Shown piece by piece: positions 35,601 through 43,861 of a stretch of 64,000 bases of DNA. The stretch lies in contig CAADYR010000088.1 of assembly GCA_900753305.1 (NCBI GenBank), positions 1 to 64,000 of the forward strand. Direction: 5' to 3'. Position 1 is the first letter of the stretch, and each line of letters begins with the position of its first letter. The notes beneath the pieces were generated by a model. The model saw only the letters and a program-made list of their open reading frames with translations. It did not search any database and was not told the DNA's origin. A program made the position numbers and the translations under genes. The DNA is from Lachnospiraceae bacterium (GTDB taxonomy: Bacteria; Bacillota; Clostridia; Lachnospirales; Lachnospiraceae).

Positions 35601-38325
35601 TCCGCATTACGAAGAGGTAGATACATGGAACCAGGATCTGATCCAAAAGATAATTCAGGATGGAAAGGATAATGGACTTAATACAGCATATAGTATTACC
35701 TCTAAATTTGAGGAATTAAATGGATGGACAGATACCAGCAAATATGGACAATTGACTATTTCCAATGATGAAAATGATATTATTGCAGGTACATATAAGA
35801 TTACAGTACCTGATGGTGTACAGTCCGTGAATGCAAGCAGGTATTTCCAGTATTCCAGCAACCAGAATAATAAAAACTATTTATATATTACATATTCTGA
35901 AGATGCTGATGGTAATATCAATAGAAGTACAGTAACTAGAAAGTTAAATGGCGGAAGTGCTGATATTGTAGATTTGTATTCGAATGATAATGCTAATTCG
36001 GATATTACAAAAGCAGGATTGTTTAGCGGATATTTTCTTGAAAATTCAACCGGAATTATTTCAGGACTGAGTGGAGCTTCACAGAATAAGGAGTTCAAAG
36101 GTATAAAAACACATACAGAAGATGATGCAGTCGGTAATGATCAATTACTGATGGTAGATATGAATTCTATTGAATATCTGCCAGATTATGCGTTTGACAG
36201 CTGTGAAAATCTGGTCAGTGCTGCACTTGGAAACGGCATGAAGGATGTAGGAGTCGCGCCGTTCAGAAGATGTGCGTCATTGACTGGAATAGAAGGAAAC
36301 GGGATTTTTACATATGATAATGGTATCCTGTATAAAGCACCTGTATCAACAAATTCTGATGAAGCCACATCGGGAGTTACAATATCAGAGTGTCTTATGA
36401 CGAGGGGAAATTTAATTGGACAAAAATCTATTAACTCTGCGTCAGACCCTAATCTGACTTCAGTAACGGCAATTGCCAAAGAAGCATTTGCATATTGTCC
36501 ATATATTCAGTCTGTAAATCTGAGAGATACACAGGTTGAGATCATTCCTGATGAATGCTTTAGAGGATCTTCTAAACTCTCTGAGATTATTTTACCAAGT
36601 ACAGTATCCAGAATTGACAGCAAGGCATTTTCTGAAACATCACATCCTACAGTATATATTACAAATCCGACTTGCCAAATTGCATCAGATGCATTTGATA
36701 AGGGAGTTGGTAAAATAGTGGGATATCGATACAGTGACAGTACAAATACAAAACCAAGTACTGCATATCAGTATGCACAGTATAATGACATTGAATTTGA
36801 AGAGTTAACATCTGAGTATTTCCTTACATTCCTGGATTATGATGGATCATTAATAGAAACCCAGACTGTTGAAGAAGGCAAAGATGGTGTTGAACCTACA
36901 TGGACTCCCAGCAGAAAAGGATATGAATTTAAAGAATGGTCATGGGAAAAGAGTACAGGAAATATTGTGACAGGAGACAATACATATCGTAATGTAACAG
37001 AGAACAGAATTATTGTTGCTACATATTCTGCCGGTTCCAATATTATATCGGATGGTAATGAGTATACTTTGACAATTACAAAGGGAACTAATATTGATGG
37101 CAAGACCAGTGTGCCTTTAAAAGGTGGTACAGCAGTAACTGTAAAAGCCGATGATGCTGCAAGTGGTACTACGTTCCAGTATTGGTCAGAGTCTACAGGT
37201 ACTTACTTGGAGTTATTTGAAAATATTCATTCCAGCATAACTACATTTATTATGCCTAATGCAAATGTTACAATTATTGCAAATTATGCGACTACAGGTT
37301 CCAATTCCGGAAACAGTGGCAACAATAACTCCGGAAATAATGGAAACAACAGTAGTTCAGATACTACCACAAAATACAAACTCACTGTAAATTATGGATC
37401 AGGTTCAGGCGAATATGCAGCAGGTCAAGTTGTAACAATCTCTGCTTTTGCACCGGAATCCTCCAGCAAGGTATTCTCCAAGTGGACTACCACAACAACA
37501 GGTGTGGGATTTGCAAGTGCAACTTCAGCTTCTACAACGATTACAATGCCGGCATCAGAAGTAACAGTAACTGCTAACTACAAGACGAGAACATCTGATG
37601 ATGAAGATGATTCTGATGCAGCAGCAAGAAGAAGAGGAACATCAACGACAACTACAACAACGACAGTAGCAAACGGCACAAATAATGCACAGAATACCAC
37701 AACAACTTCTACTACAGGAACAACGACCACAACAACGCCGGCAACAGCACAGGGAGACAGACTTTCTATCGACAAGAGTGGTATTTCTAATAAAGATGTT
37801 GGTTCAACGACTGTAGAAGGTGCTACTGACAACTTTGTAGTGAAGATTTCGGATTCAGACAGCGCAGTTTCAGAGGCACAGGCGGCACTGCTTAATAAAT
37901 TTGGAAGTCTTGATGGAATTGTCTATTTTCCGATGGATATTTCATTGTATGATGCAACCGGTAAGAATAAGATCACGGATACAACAGGTTTGAATGTTAC
38001 AGTTACAGTGCCAATTCCTGATGAGATGATCCAGTATGGCGGCAATGTACATATGGCAGCGATCGAGAACAGCCAGCTTCAGGATTTGAATGTTAAATTC
38101 ACAACGATCGATGGTATTGCATGTATGTCCTTTGTAGCACCTCATTTCTCCCCATATGTAGCATATGTGGATACACAGAATCTGGTGGCAGGACAAATGC
38201 TTGATGCTACACCTAAGACTGGTGATCCGATTCATCCTAAGTGGTTCCTGGCAGCAAGTATGGCATGCCTTTCCATTATCCTTTTTGCATCAGGAGATAA
38301 GAAACGCAGAATCAAGATTGCTTAA
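32617..38325 (+). CDS. Giant BspA-type leucine-rich repeat surface protein, PKTGD anchored
   Basis: This protein of about 1,902 residues has a basic N-terminus and a signal segment (TIAAIFMIMAVVVAAIPVEQ). Blocks of BspA-type repeats follow, with units such as FIGNEAFKDCTNLRNVEL and SIGDEAFRGCSKLENVIF, separated by irregular domains. Near the end come InlB-like repeats (YEFKEWSWEK and two divergent copies ending ITMPASEVTVTANY), an Asn/Ser linker, a Thr-rich stretch and a stalk domain ending APHFSPYVAYV. The C-terminus is TPKTGDP plus a hydrophobic segment and basic tail. The ATG at 32617 is chosen because GGGGAGA lies 6-7 nt before it. It is probably an adhesin; ligands are unknown. Confidence 0.9.
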   Translation: MTKNTTKKRKRKNMKMRRTVRKTIAAIFMIMAVVVAAIPVEQLGTMQAKTTKRNTVNMDQLYDEYDNDMSDTSSGRSKDDANILKEASGNVSDFISYSKKTTHDTGNSTTDAKYQTVKVTANDDGTYSLNREFLVDPRNQGSGHVIVGYSSDSAGSANISITDEMCTKYFVITDEYVEAVKTDSNLTKETYTVKFQQNPVTSGLTYTLTYRDGTAQKTLTATLKNPQLYDLKNPTFSGNFNSSTITTKSGKKYKYSTWPNEYTNPAQYFITNYANDYADYVSTLQEYNDTFNKFIDNLKNSYTATVADAAAGDAVKQQVKDDIDKLDALADKLDSSKTWTHTQMLTYDGFLEKCIEKRFCKEENGFSLYGFTLYKVNDNAGTNGVYIPKWNGSNPKEEITKADGSNAVRATSVDSNGFIMEGKISVNGIGNNAFEGVKTFTSITLSDNVQFIGNEAFKDCTNLRNVELAHVQAVGNRAFEGCSSLEQVTFMDSTSVSATSSVLGAETFYGCTSLQSVTFPNTLKSIGRGCFAKATKLQSFYINDNNAYDITIWPFAFYDCVNLNDTGDGTTSDSFFPDKDFSKTIRIGLGAFAVAPGNSGVMSTFTFPNNMSQIIYEDDAFELKDTLKNYSGTSNNVEKEIYYDYLLANRTGLNKVVFPYKLGISSTQKIPDNTLMGCSNLECAVFGELSFAGGSNVRTTYDVPAPENSKDKKSYDTDEDDETLFQDIENSNFYVEGPGFMSSSNTSNPASPRKITWAAQTAANDYVPYMFLNSTDPGDKRIEMSAGDNNEYLAVLQVTDDTNKYAKLVKYTYRLAGNQPEIADLKIPAYIGAYKITELGEGCFSEIKDKVKELIIEDGSVSSIEARAFTDSKTLQRVTIGNSVQSIGDEAFRGCSKLENVIFSSPKPVNSVNDESSASEWEAVLSIGANAFKTGSEYLTFHGDVHSGYAPFELAMSDSGFSSKSNMNICYKTDAPSHLTIIRDNETGMSTLIDYPHYEEVDTWNQDLIQKIIQDGKDNGLNTAYSITSKFEELNGWTDTSKYGQLTISNDENDIIAGTYKITVPDGVQSVNASRYFQYSSNQNNKNYLYITYSEDADGNINRSTVTRKLNGGSADIVDLYSNDNANSDITKAGLFSGYFLENSTGIISGLSGASQNKEFKGIKTHTEDDAVGNDQLLMVDMNSIEYLPDYAFDSCENLVSAALGNGMKDVGVAPFRRCASLTGIEGNGIFTYDNGILYKAPVSTNSDEATSGVTISECLMTRGNLIGQKSINSASDPNLTSVTAIAKEAFAYCPYIQSVNLRDTQVEIIPDECFRGSSKLSEIILPSTVSRIDSKAFSETSHPTVYITNPTCQIASDAFDKGVGKIVGYRYSDSTNTKPSTAYQYAQYNDIEFEELTSEYFLTFLDYDGSLIETQTVEEGKDGVEPTWTPSRKGYEFKEWSWEKSTGNIVTGDNTYRNVTENRIIVATYSAGSNIISDGNEYTLTITKGTNIDGKTSVPLKGGTAVTVKADDAASGTTFQYWSESTGTYLELFENIHSSITTFIMPNANVTIIANYATTGSNSGNSGNNNSGNNGNNSSSDTTTKYKLTVNYGSGSGEYAAGQVVTISAFAPESSSKVFSKWTTTTTGVGFASATSASTTITMPASEVTVTANYKTRTSDDEDDSDAAARRRGTSTTTTTTTVANGTNNAQNTTTTSTTGTTTTTTPATAQGDRLSIDKSGISNKDVGSTTVEGATDNFVVKISDSDSAVSEAQAALLNKFGSLDGIVYFPMDISLYDATGKNKITDTTGLNVTVTVPIPDEMIQYGGNVHMAAIENSQLQDLNVKFTTIDGIACMSFVAPHFSPYVAYVDTQNLVAGQMLDATPKTGDPIHPKWFLAASMACLSIILFASGDKKRRIKIA

Positions 38326-38339
38326 ACGGGAGTAAATGT

Positions 38340-40145
38340 ATGAAAAAACAAATAATTGCTGCAACAGCAGCAGTAGGAGTAGGAATTTTTCTCCTGTTTG
38401 CATCAAAGGGATTTCAGGCAAATGCAAAGGGTGAAGAAGATTTGCGGATTAACGGAACAACCTTGACTGCATATGTGGGTACTGACACTTTTGTCAGTAT
38501 CCCCGATACAGTCACAACAATAGGGGAGGGAGCCTTTGCAGGGAATACGACTCTGCAGAGGGTTGAACTTCCAAGCGGATTACAGGAAATTCAATATAAT
38601 GCGTTTGGCGGTTGTACAGCACTTATGAATGTTACGATACCGGATTCTGTGACGAAAGTAGGACCGGGAGCGTTTAAGGGGTGCAGTGCATTAACAATGG
38701 CTGATCTTGGTAAGGGAATCACTTCCTGGGGCTCAGGGGTATTCAATGATTGTACTTCACTTGACAAACTGATCGTGGATGATGCGAATACCTCACTGGT
38801 CTATTATAATGGTGCACTCTATAATGGTGACATGTCTATGCTTTACCAGGTGTTGGCAGCGAGAAGCGGAGACAGTTACGCTATGCCTGAGGAAGTAAAG
38901 CAGATAGATACATATGCATTCTGGAATATGCAAAATATCAAGAATGTAAAAGTATCTCCCAATGTATCTACGATTCCGGCTTATGCAATGAGCAGTATGG
39001 GAAGTGTAGAAAATGTAATTCTTCCAGATTCTGTAACATCTATTTCAGAAAAGGCATTTGCTAATGATTCGTCTCTAAAACAGGTTATGATTCCTGCATC
39101 GGTTAAAAGCATTCATGATACAGCTTTTGCAAACAGTCCTAATGTGAAAATATTAACATCGAAAAACAGTTCGGCGGATACATATGGTCAGAATAAAAAT
39201 ATCCCTGTAATTTATACCGCAGAGCTGCCAACGGATTTTAATGACAGTAATGCTGACACACAGGAGAAACCGGTAATTAAACATACTGAAATATCAGAGG
39301 AAGTACAGGAAGAAGATGGAACACAGACCGGGGAAAATGATTCTCAGCAAAGTACATCTTCGAGTGTCGCTTCGGAAGAGAATCCTTTGGACACGAAAGA
39401 GACGGGCGTGATTGGAAAGACCAGGATCGTGAATGGAAAAGCAGTTGTGCTGATTGGAAAATCAAATCAGAAGGTATATGGATCTTCCCAAAAATCTGAG
39501 GAAGATGCAGTAGAAGAATCTTCAGCAACAGAGCAGACACAGACAACTGAAGCGGATCTGGCAACGAAGGAAACAGAAGAAACAGACAAAATTAAACAGA
39601 GAGCCTTCTATAAACAGAAAAATTTGACTAATTATACAATTAGTGAGAAAATAAAAGAAATAGGACGATTGAGTTTTGCACAAAGTGGATTAAAGAAAAT
39701 CGAGATACCGGATAATGTAGAGACGATAGAGTACGGAGCCTTTTATGGCTGTGAGTCTCTTGAAGAAGTAGTAATACCGGATACAGTAACCAGTATTGGA
39801 ACCAAAGCCTTTGCACAGACTCCATGGCTTGATAACTGGATGAATGGAGAAAGAGGTAAGGATGAGGGAGATTTTCTGATCGTTGGAGATGGTATTTTAC
39901 TGGCGTACCGGGGAACTGCATCCAAAGTCACGATTCCCTCAGAGGTAAAACAGATCGGTTCAGAAGTTTTTAAGGAACATCAGGAACTGACACAGGTTAC
40001 GATTCCTGACAGTGTGACAAAGATAGGCGCGGATGCGTTTAGAAACTGTAGTAATCTTACAAAAGTTGATGGCGGGAAAAATTTAAAAACCGTTGCAAGA
40101 GGCGCTTTTTATGGCACACAGGTAGAAGAAGGGCAGGTTAATTAA
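38340..40145 (+). CDS. BspA-type leucine-rich repeat protein with acidic linker
   Basis: This 601-residue protein has an N-terminal signal or anchor (IIAATAAVGVGIFLLFASKG). Two blocks of leucine-rich repeats (about 40-290 and 430-600, such as TIGEGAFAGNTTLQRVELP and EYGAFYGCESLEEVVIP) are joined by a low-complexity Glu/Thr/Ser linker of about 120 residues. There is no sorting signal or C-terminal membrane segment. It may stay attached by the N-terminal segment or bind another surface protein. It starts 15 bp after the giant repeat protein and ends 1 bp before the next, so the three are one operon. Confidence 0.88.
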   Translation: MKKQIIAATAAVGVGIFLLFASKGFQANAKGEEDLRINGTTLTAYVGTDTFVSIPDTVTTIGEGAFAGNTTLQRVELPSGLQEIQYNAFGGCTALMNVTIPDSVTKVGPGAFKGCSALTMADLGKGITSWGSGVFNDCTSLDKLIVDDANTSLVYYNGALYNGDMSMLYQVLAARSGDSYAMPEEVKQIDTYAFWNMQNIKNVKVSPNVSTIPAYAMSSMGSVENVILPDSVTSISEKAFANDSSLKQVMIPASVKSIHDTAFANSPNVKILTSKNSSADTYGQNKNIPVIYTAELPTDFNDSNADTQEKPVIKHTEISEEVQEEDGTQTGENDSQQSTSSSVASEENPLDTKETGVIGKTRIVNGKAVVLIGKSNQKVYGSSQKSEEDAVEESSATEQTQTTEADLATKETEETDKIKQRAFYKQKNLTNYTISEKIKEIGRLSFAQSGLKKIEIPDNVETIEYGAFYGCESLEEVVIPDTVTSIGTKAFAQTPWLDNWMNGERGKDEGDFLIVGDGILLAYRGTASKVTIPSEVKQIGSEVFKEHQELTQVTIPDSVTKIGADAFRNCSNLTKVDGGKNLKTVARGAFYGTQVEEGQVN

Positions 40146-40146
40146 T

Positions 40147-41703
40147 ATGGAAAAAGCCTTTTGGGGAACGGTAGCGGGATGTACCCTTATTTTTGCAATA
40201 CTGTTGATTATGTATTTGAATAAAAGCGGAGTTTTGAATCAGGCAGCAAATGCCGACCAGACAACTCAGGCAGAAACAACGATAAGTGCGACAGAAGAAG
40301 CAGATGAAATCACTTCTTTAATTCAGGAAACACAGGGAAATTATGCGACTGCAATGAAGGCACTGGATGAAAATGATCAGGAAAGTGCAGAGCAGCCGGA
40401 AGGAAGTACTGGGGAGAAAAATGATCAGACAACTACAACTGTCGTTTCACCAAATGGCAACGTAGACCCAAACAGAAATGGTAATCATAATTATTTTATG
40501 GACGACCCTTCTGCTACACAGACTCAAACGGATTCTTCTTCATCAGCCTCTCAGACAGATGATACTCCGGAATCCAAAAAGACAGATCTGTATCAGTACG
40601 ACTTATACAAAGATCATGTAGTTATTACCAAATATCTTGGAAAAGGTACAGATGTTGTAATACCGGATACTTTAGATGGGCAGCCTGTCACAGAACTGGC
40701 TTCATCAGCCTTTGCAAGTTCCAAAACACTTGTCAGAGTGGAAATACCTGATGTGGTAACCACAATGGGAGATAGCGTTTTTAAAAGTGATGCTGCTTTG
40801 GTAGAAGTAGTTATGCCAAGTCAACTGACGGCTCTGGGACAGAGTGCATTTGACGGATGTTCAAATTTGACCAGACTGACGATTCCGGATGGAGTAACGC
40901 AGATAGGAGATAAAGCGTTTAATAAGTGTATTAACATGACCAGAATTACAATGCCAGATGATATCACAACAATAGGAAAACAGGCTTTTTATGGATGCAC
41001 GAAATTAACTTCCGTGACATTACCCGGGGCACTGACTCAGATTGGGGATGAAGCTTTTTCAGGCTGCGTGGCACTGGACAAGATTAAGATTCCTTCAGAA
41101 GTGACTACAATAGGTAAAAGTGCATTTGAAAACTGTTCAGCGGCAGAAAGTATCAGTATGGGGAATCTGGTTGATTCTATAGGTGATTTGTGCTTTAAGG
41201 GGTGTACAAAAGTTTCATCAGTTAAGCTATCATCTGCATTATCGGAAATTCCTAAGGAATTATTCTCCGGTGATACCAGCATTACAGACTGTAAACTTCC
41301 GAATGGGATTACAACTGTAGGAAACAGTGCGTTTCTTGGCTGTACAGGCTTAACAGCGATCAACATTCCTTCGTCTGTAACATCTATTGAGACAAGTGCA
41401 TTTTCAGGCTGCACGGCACTTACGGATATCAGCTTTAAAAGCGGTGTGACAGTAATCGGAGACAGTGCATTTGAGGGCTGTACGACACTTGCGACGGTAA
41501 CATTGCCTGCTAGTGTGGTAAGTATTGGAACCAGTGCATTCTCGGGTTGTACAGCACTTGCAGATGTAACGATTCCAAAGGCAACCATGAGTATCAGATC
41601 AGCCGCATTTTCAGGCTGTGTATTTAAAACTGTAACAATTAACAAGATATGCTCCTATCAGTCCGATTCATTCCCGACAGGGATTACAATAGAGAATTAT
41701 TGA
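40147..41703 (+). CDS. Membrane-anchored BspA-type leucine-rich repeat protein
   Basis: This 518-residue protein begins with one membrane segment (FWGTVAGCTLIFAILLIMYL) that lacks a clear cleavage site. A low-complexity Thr/Gln/Ser spacer of about 120 residues follows. More than a dozen regular repeats of 23 residues run from about residue 175 to the end, such as QIGDKAFNKCINMTRITMPD and VIGDSAFEGCTTLATVTLPA. The regular spacing of AF and GC positions in the DNA gives long open frames on the opposite strand that are artefacts. It is the last gene of the surface-protein operon. Confidence 0.9.
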   Translation: MEKAFWGTVAGCTLIFAILLIMYLNKSGVLNQAANADQTTQAETTISATEEADEITSLIQETQGNYATAMKALDENDQESAEQPEGSTGEKNDQTTTTVVSPNGNVDPNRNGNHNYFMDDPSATQTQTDSSSSASQTDDTPESKKTDLYQYDLYKDHVVITKYLGKGTDVVIPDTLDGQPVTELASSAFASSKTLVRVEIPDVVTTMGDSVFKSDAALVEVVMPSQLTALGQSAFDGCSNLTRLTIPDGVTQIGDKAFNKCINMTRITMPDDITTIGKQAFYGCTKLTSVTLPGALTQIGDEAFSGCVALDKIKIPSEVTTIGKSAFENCSAAESISMGNLVDSIGDLCFKGCTKVSSVKLSSALSEIPKELFSGDTSITDCKLPNGITTVGNSAFLGCTGLTAINIPSSVTSIETSAFSGCTALTDISFKSGVTVIGDSAFEGCTTLATVTLPASVVSIGTSAFSGCTALADVTIPKATMSIRSAAFSGCVFKTVTINKICSYQSDSFPTGITIENY

Positions 41704-41769
41704 TAACTGTTGGATACCTTCTACATATAGTATAGTGATAACAGAAAATAACGCTGGGGGAAGGGACAA

Positions 41770-41985
41770 ATGGACAGAGTGCGAAGAATGATAGGATGTG
41801 ATTCTCGAAGTGCAACTTATTATACGGGGCGGGGAGTATATATTGCTGTATTGGATTCAGGAGTGGCAAGGCATCCTGACCTGGAAGGAAGAATCATAGG
41901 ATTTCGTGACTTTTCAGGAAAAAACAGCAGATCAAGGCAGAATGAAGGATATTATGATGATAATGGACACGGCACACATGTGTAA
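41770..41985 (+). pseudogene. Subtilisin-like protease, N-terminal part (interrupted gene)
   Basis: These 71 codons begin MDRVRRMIGCDSRSATYYTG, reach the catalytic Asp29 in VLDSGV and stop just after the catalytic His70 in GHGTHV. The stop TAA is formed by the element DNA. The rest of the protease, starting CGILAGNG, continues in the same frame at 47900. GGGGGAAGGG precedes the ATG, and a TATAGT -10 lies at 41731-41736. There is no signal peptide, so the intact enzyme would be cytosolic. As it stands the piece has no catalytic Ser. Precise loss of the 5.9-kb element would restore the gene, so it may be conditionally silent rather than dead. Confidence 0.88.
41973..41983. repeat. attL: Left junction repeat of the protease-interrupting element
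   Basis: CACACATGTGT, identical to 47890-47900. It overlaps the last codons of the N-terminal protease part (Thr-His-Val). Confidence 0.8.
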
Positions 41986-42005
41986 GGTCTGCAGGAGGTA
42001 AGAAT

Positions 42006-42950
42006 ATGAAGAGTAGACAAACAAATAAGAGACTGATTGCATGGCTTTTGTGTATATTGATATTTGCCTGCAGTCTGATGATCGGATTTCCTGCGAAAGC
42101 ACAGGGACCTACATATACACAACTGAATGATGTATATTATGCCGTGGATGGTTGTATAGTCTATGCAGAACCTACTTATACATCCACGGTATTGACAACA
42201 ATAGCTGCCAATACGCCGGTTCGCGTAGTCGGAAGTTACTCTAACGGATGGTACCGGATCAATATAGGGGTTATTGCATACTGCAAAATGGACAGTCTGA
42301 CGACAGCAGGAGATGTGGGAATCATAACGGCAACTGACACGCAGGCATATTATGCGAAGCAGTCAGCAGATGAACTGGGATATTCCTTCCATTATATGGT
42401 GTTGAATGATAAAAAAACAATTAAGAAGGATATATTTAACAGTTATATTGGACAGAAAGTGATTTTGTTTGCCAAGATAGATGATCAACTGGCAGTGTCT
42501 TTTAAGATGCTATATGCTGATCCGGTGAAACAGGATATTAATTTGAATTTTAAAAGATCAGCAACTACAAATGGTGATGGCAGTCGTACAATAGAATTAA
42601 CGGCAGAATCAGAGCAGGCACTGACAGGGCAGATTGCTATCTTTCAGTTTAAAACAGGTTATGATAAAGCAGTTGATATGTATATATGGGACATGAATAA
42701 TACAGAATATAATCTTATGAACACGTATTATACAGAGTTCAGTGAATATGCATATGCGCCGGTTACGCAGATCAGTAATATGAAATATACGGAACTTGAA
42801 ATAGCAAACAGCCTGACTGCTGAAGTCAGAACGAAAATGAATAATATTCGAAAAGGTATCAAGTATTTATCCTATGATGAAACGGATTATAAAGATGCAC
42901 TGACAAGCAGGCTTAGAAAAGACACAGAATATGTAGATTATCAATATTAA
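42006..42950 (+). CDS. Secreted SH3-like domain protein
   Basis: This 314-residue protein has a signal peptide (residues 1-34, with LIAWLLCILIFACSLMIGF and a likely cut after AKA). A bacterial SH3-like domain follows (about 40-100: DVYYAVDGCIVYAEPTYTSTV and VRVVGSYSNGWYRI), then about 200 residues without a known motif. AGGAGG precedes the ATG, 20 bp after the stop of the interrupted protease, so in the integrated state it is probably transcribed from the protease promoter. SH3-like domains often bind peptidoglycan. Function in the element is unknown. Confidence 0.75.
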   Translation: MKSRQTNKRLIAWLLCILIFACSLMIGFPAKAQGPTYTQLNDVYYAVDGCIVYAEPTYTSTVLTTIAANTPVRVVGSYSNGWYRINIGVIAYCKMDSLTTAGDVGIITATDTQAYYAKQSADELGYSFHYMVLNDKKTIKKDIFNSYIGQKVILFAKIDDQLAVSFKMLYADPVKQDINLNFKRSATTNGDGSRTIELTAESEQALTGQIAIFQFKTGYDKAVDMYIWDMNNTEYNLMNTYYTEFSEYAYAPVTQISNMKYTELEIANSLTAEVRTKMNNIRKGIKYLSYDETDYKDALTSRLRKDTEYVDYQY

Positions 42951-42956
42951 AACAGG

Positions 42957-42995
42957 AAAGCACAGGGTATAAAAAAATATTCTGTGCTTTTGTAG
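42957..42995 (+). terminator. Terminator after the SH3-like gene
   Basis: AAAGCACAG (42957-42965) pairs with CTGTGCTTT (42982-42990), followed by a T-rich stretch. Confidence 0.7.
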
Positions 42996-43013
42996 TTTGG
43001 AAGTACTTGCGTG

Positions 43014-43040
43014 TTGACATAATCTTTGGTATACTATATC
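43014..43040 (+). promoter_or_regulatory. Promoter of the ABC exporter operon
   Basis: A consensus TTGACA (43014-43019) is followed at 15 bp by TATATC (43035-43040). The spacer is short, so the exact -10 is uncertain. Confidence 0.45.
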
Positions 43041-43105
43041 TAACAAAGCGTATTAACTGTATTAAGATAGATAGTACACTTGCAGGCGAACGGAAAGGGG
43101 TAGTT

Positions 43106-43861
43106 ATGCAGGAGAAAATACAGACTGAGAAGAAGCGTGATGATACTGTCATTACGGTAAAAAATTTATATAAAATATACCATATTGGCGACAACAAGGT
43201 AAGAGCCCTGAATGGTGTGGATTTTACTATTAAAAGAGGGCAGTTTTGTGCGATCGTAGGTACTTCGGGTTCTGGTAAATCCACGTTACTGAATATGTTG
43301 GCCGGGCTGGAGAAACCTACGAAGGGTGAAATCATCATCGCAGGAGAACATATTGAAACGAAATCAGAGAATCAGCTTGTTAAATTCAGAAGAGAGCATA
43401 TCGGTTTTATTTTCCAGTCATTTAATCTGATGGGAACGATGAATGCGGTGGAAAACGTTGCATTACCACTTACTTTCCAAGGTGTCTCCAAAAAAGAAAG
43501 AGAGCGGCGCGCACGCAAAATGGTTCATCTGGTTGGTCTGGATAAATATTGGGATCACAGACCTAATCAGATGTCAGGTGGTCAGCAGCAGAGAGTCGGT
43601 GTAGCGAGGGCACTTGTTGTAAAACCGGAAATTATCTTTGCGGATGAACCGACAGGTAATCTGGATTCTAATACATCACAGGAAATTATGGATCTGATGC
43701 GCAGTGTGGTAAAGGAACACAATCAGACACTGATCATGGTAACGCATGATAACCATCTTGCCAGCTTTGCGGATAAGATCATCCGCATTAAGGATGGTAA
43801 GATCATAGATATGAAGGATAATACAGAAGGGGTCGAGAATGAGAATGAAGAGAACGATTAA
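43106..43861 (+). CDS. ABC transporter ATP-binding protein, MacB/LolD type
   Basis: This 251-residue ATPase powers the permease encoded at 45515. Walker A is GTSGSGKS at 52-59, the signature is MSGGQQQRV and Walker B is IIFADEP. Length and motifs fit the MacB/LolD group, which drives extrusion or signalling rather than import. The ATG at 43106 is chosen because AAAGGGG lies just upstream; the open frame begins 33 codons earlier without family similarity. Its 3' end overlaps the next gene by 23 bp, so the three genes are one operon. Confidence 0.94.
   Translation: MQEKIQTEKKRDDTVITVKNLYKIYHIGDNKVRALNGVDFTIKRGQFCAIVGTSGSGKSTLLNMLAGLEKPTKGEIIIAGEHIETKSENQLVKFRREHIGFIFQSFNLMGTMNAVENVALPLTFQGVSKKERERRARKMVHLVGLDKYWDHRPNQMSGGQQQRVGVARALVVKPEIIFADEPTGNLDSNTSQEIMDLMRSVVKEHNQTLIMVTHDNHLASFADKIIRIKDGKIIDMKDNTEGVENENEEND

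Noticed and set aside
41037..41645. Open frame of 202 codons on the reverse strand inside a leucine-rich-repeat gene
   Set aside because: It mirrors the regular 23-residue repeats of the forward gene, has no ribosome site and its product is itself a periodic artefact.
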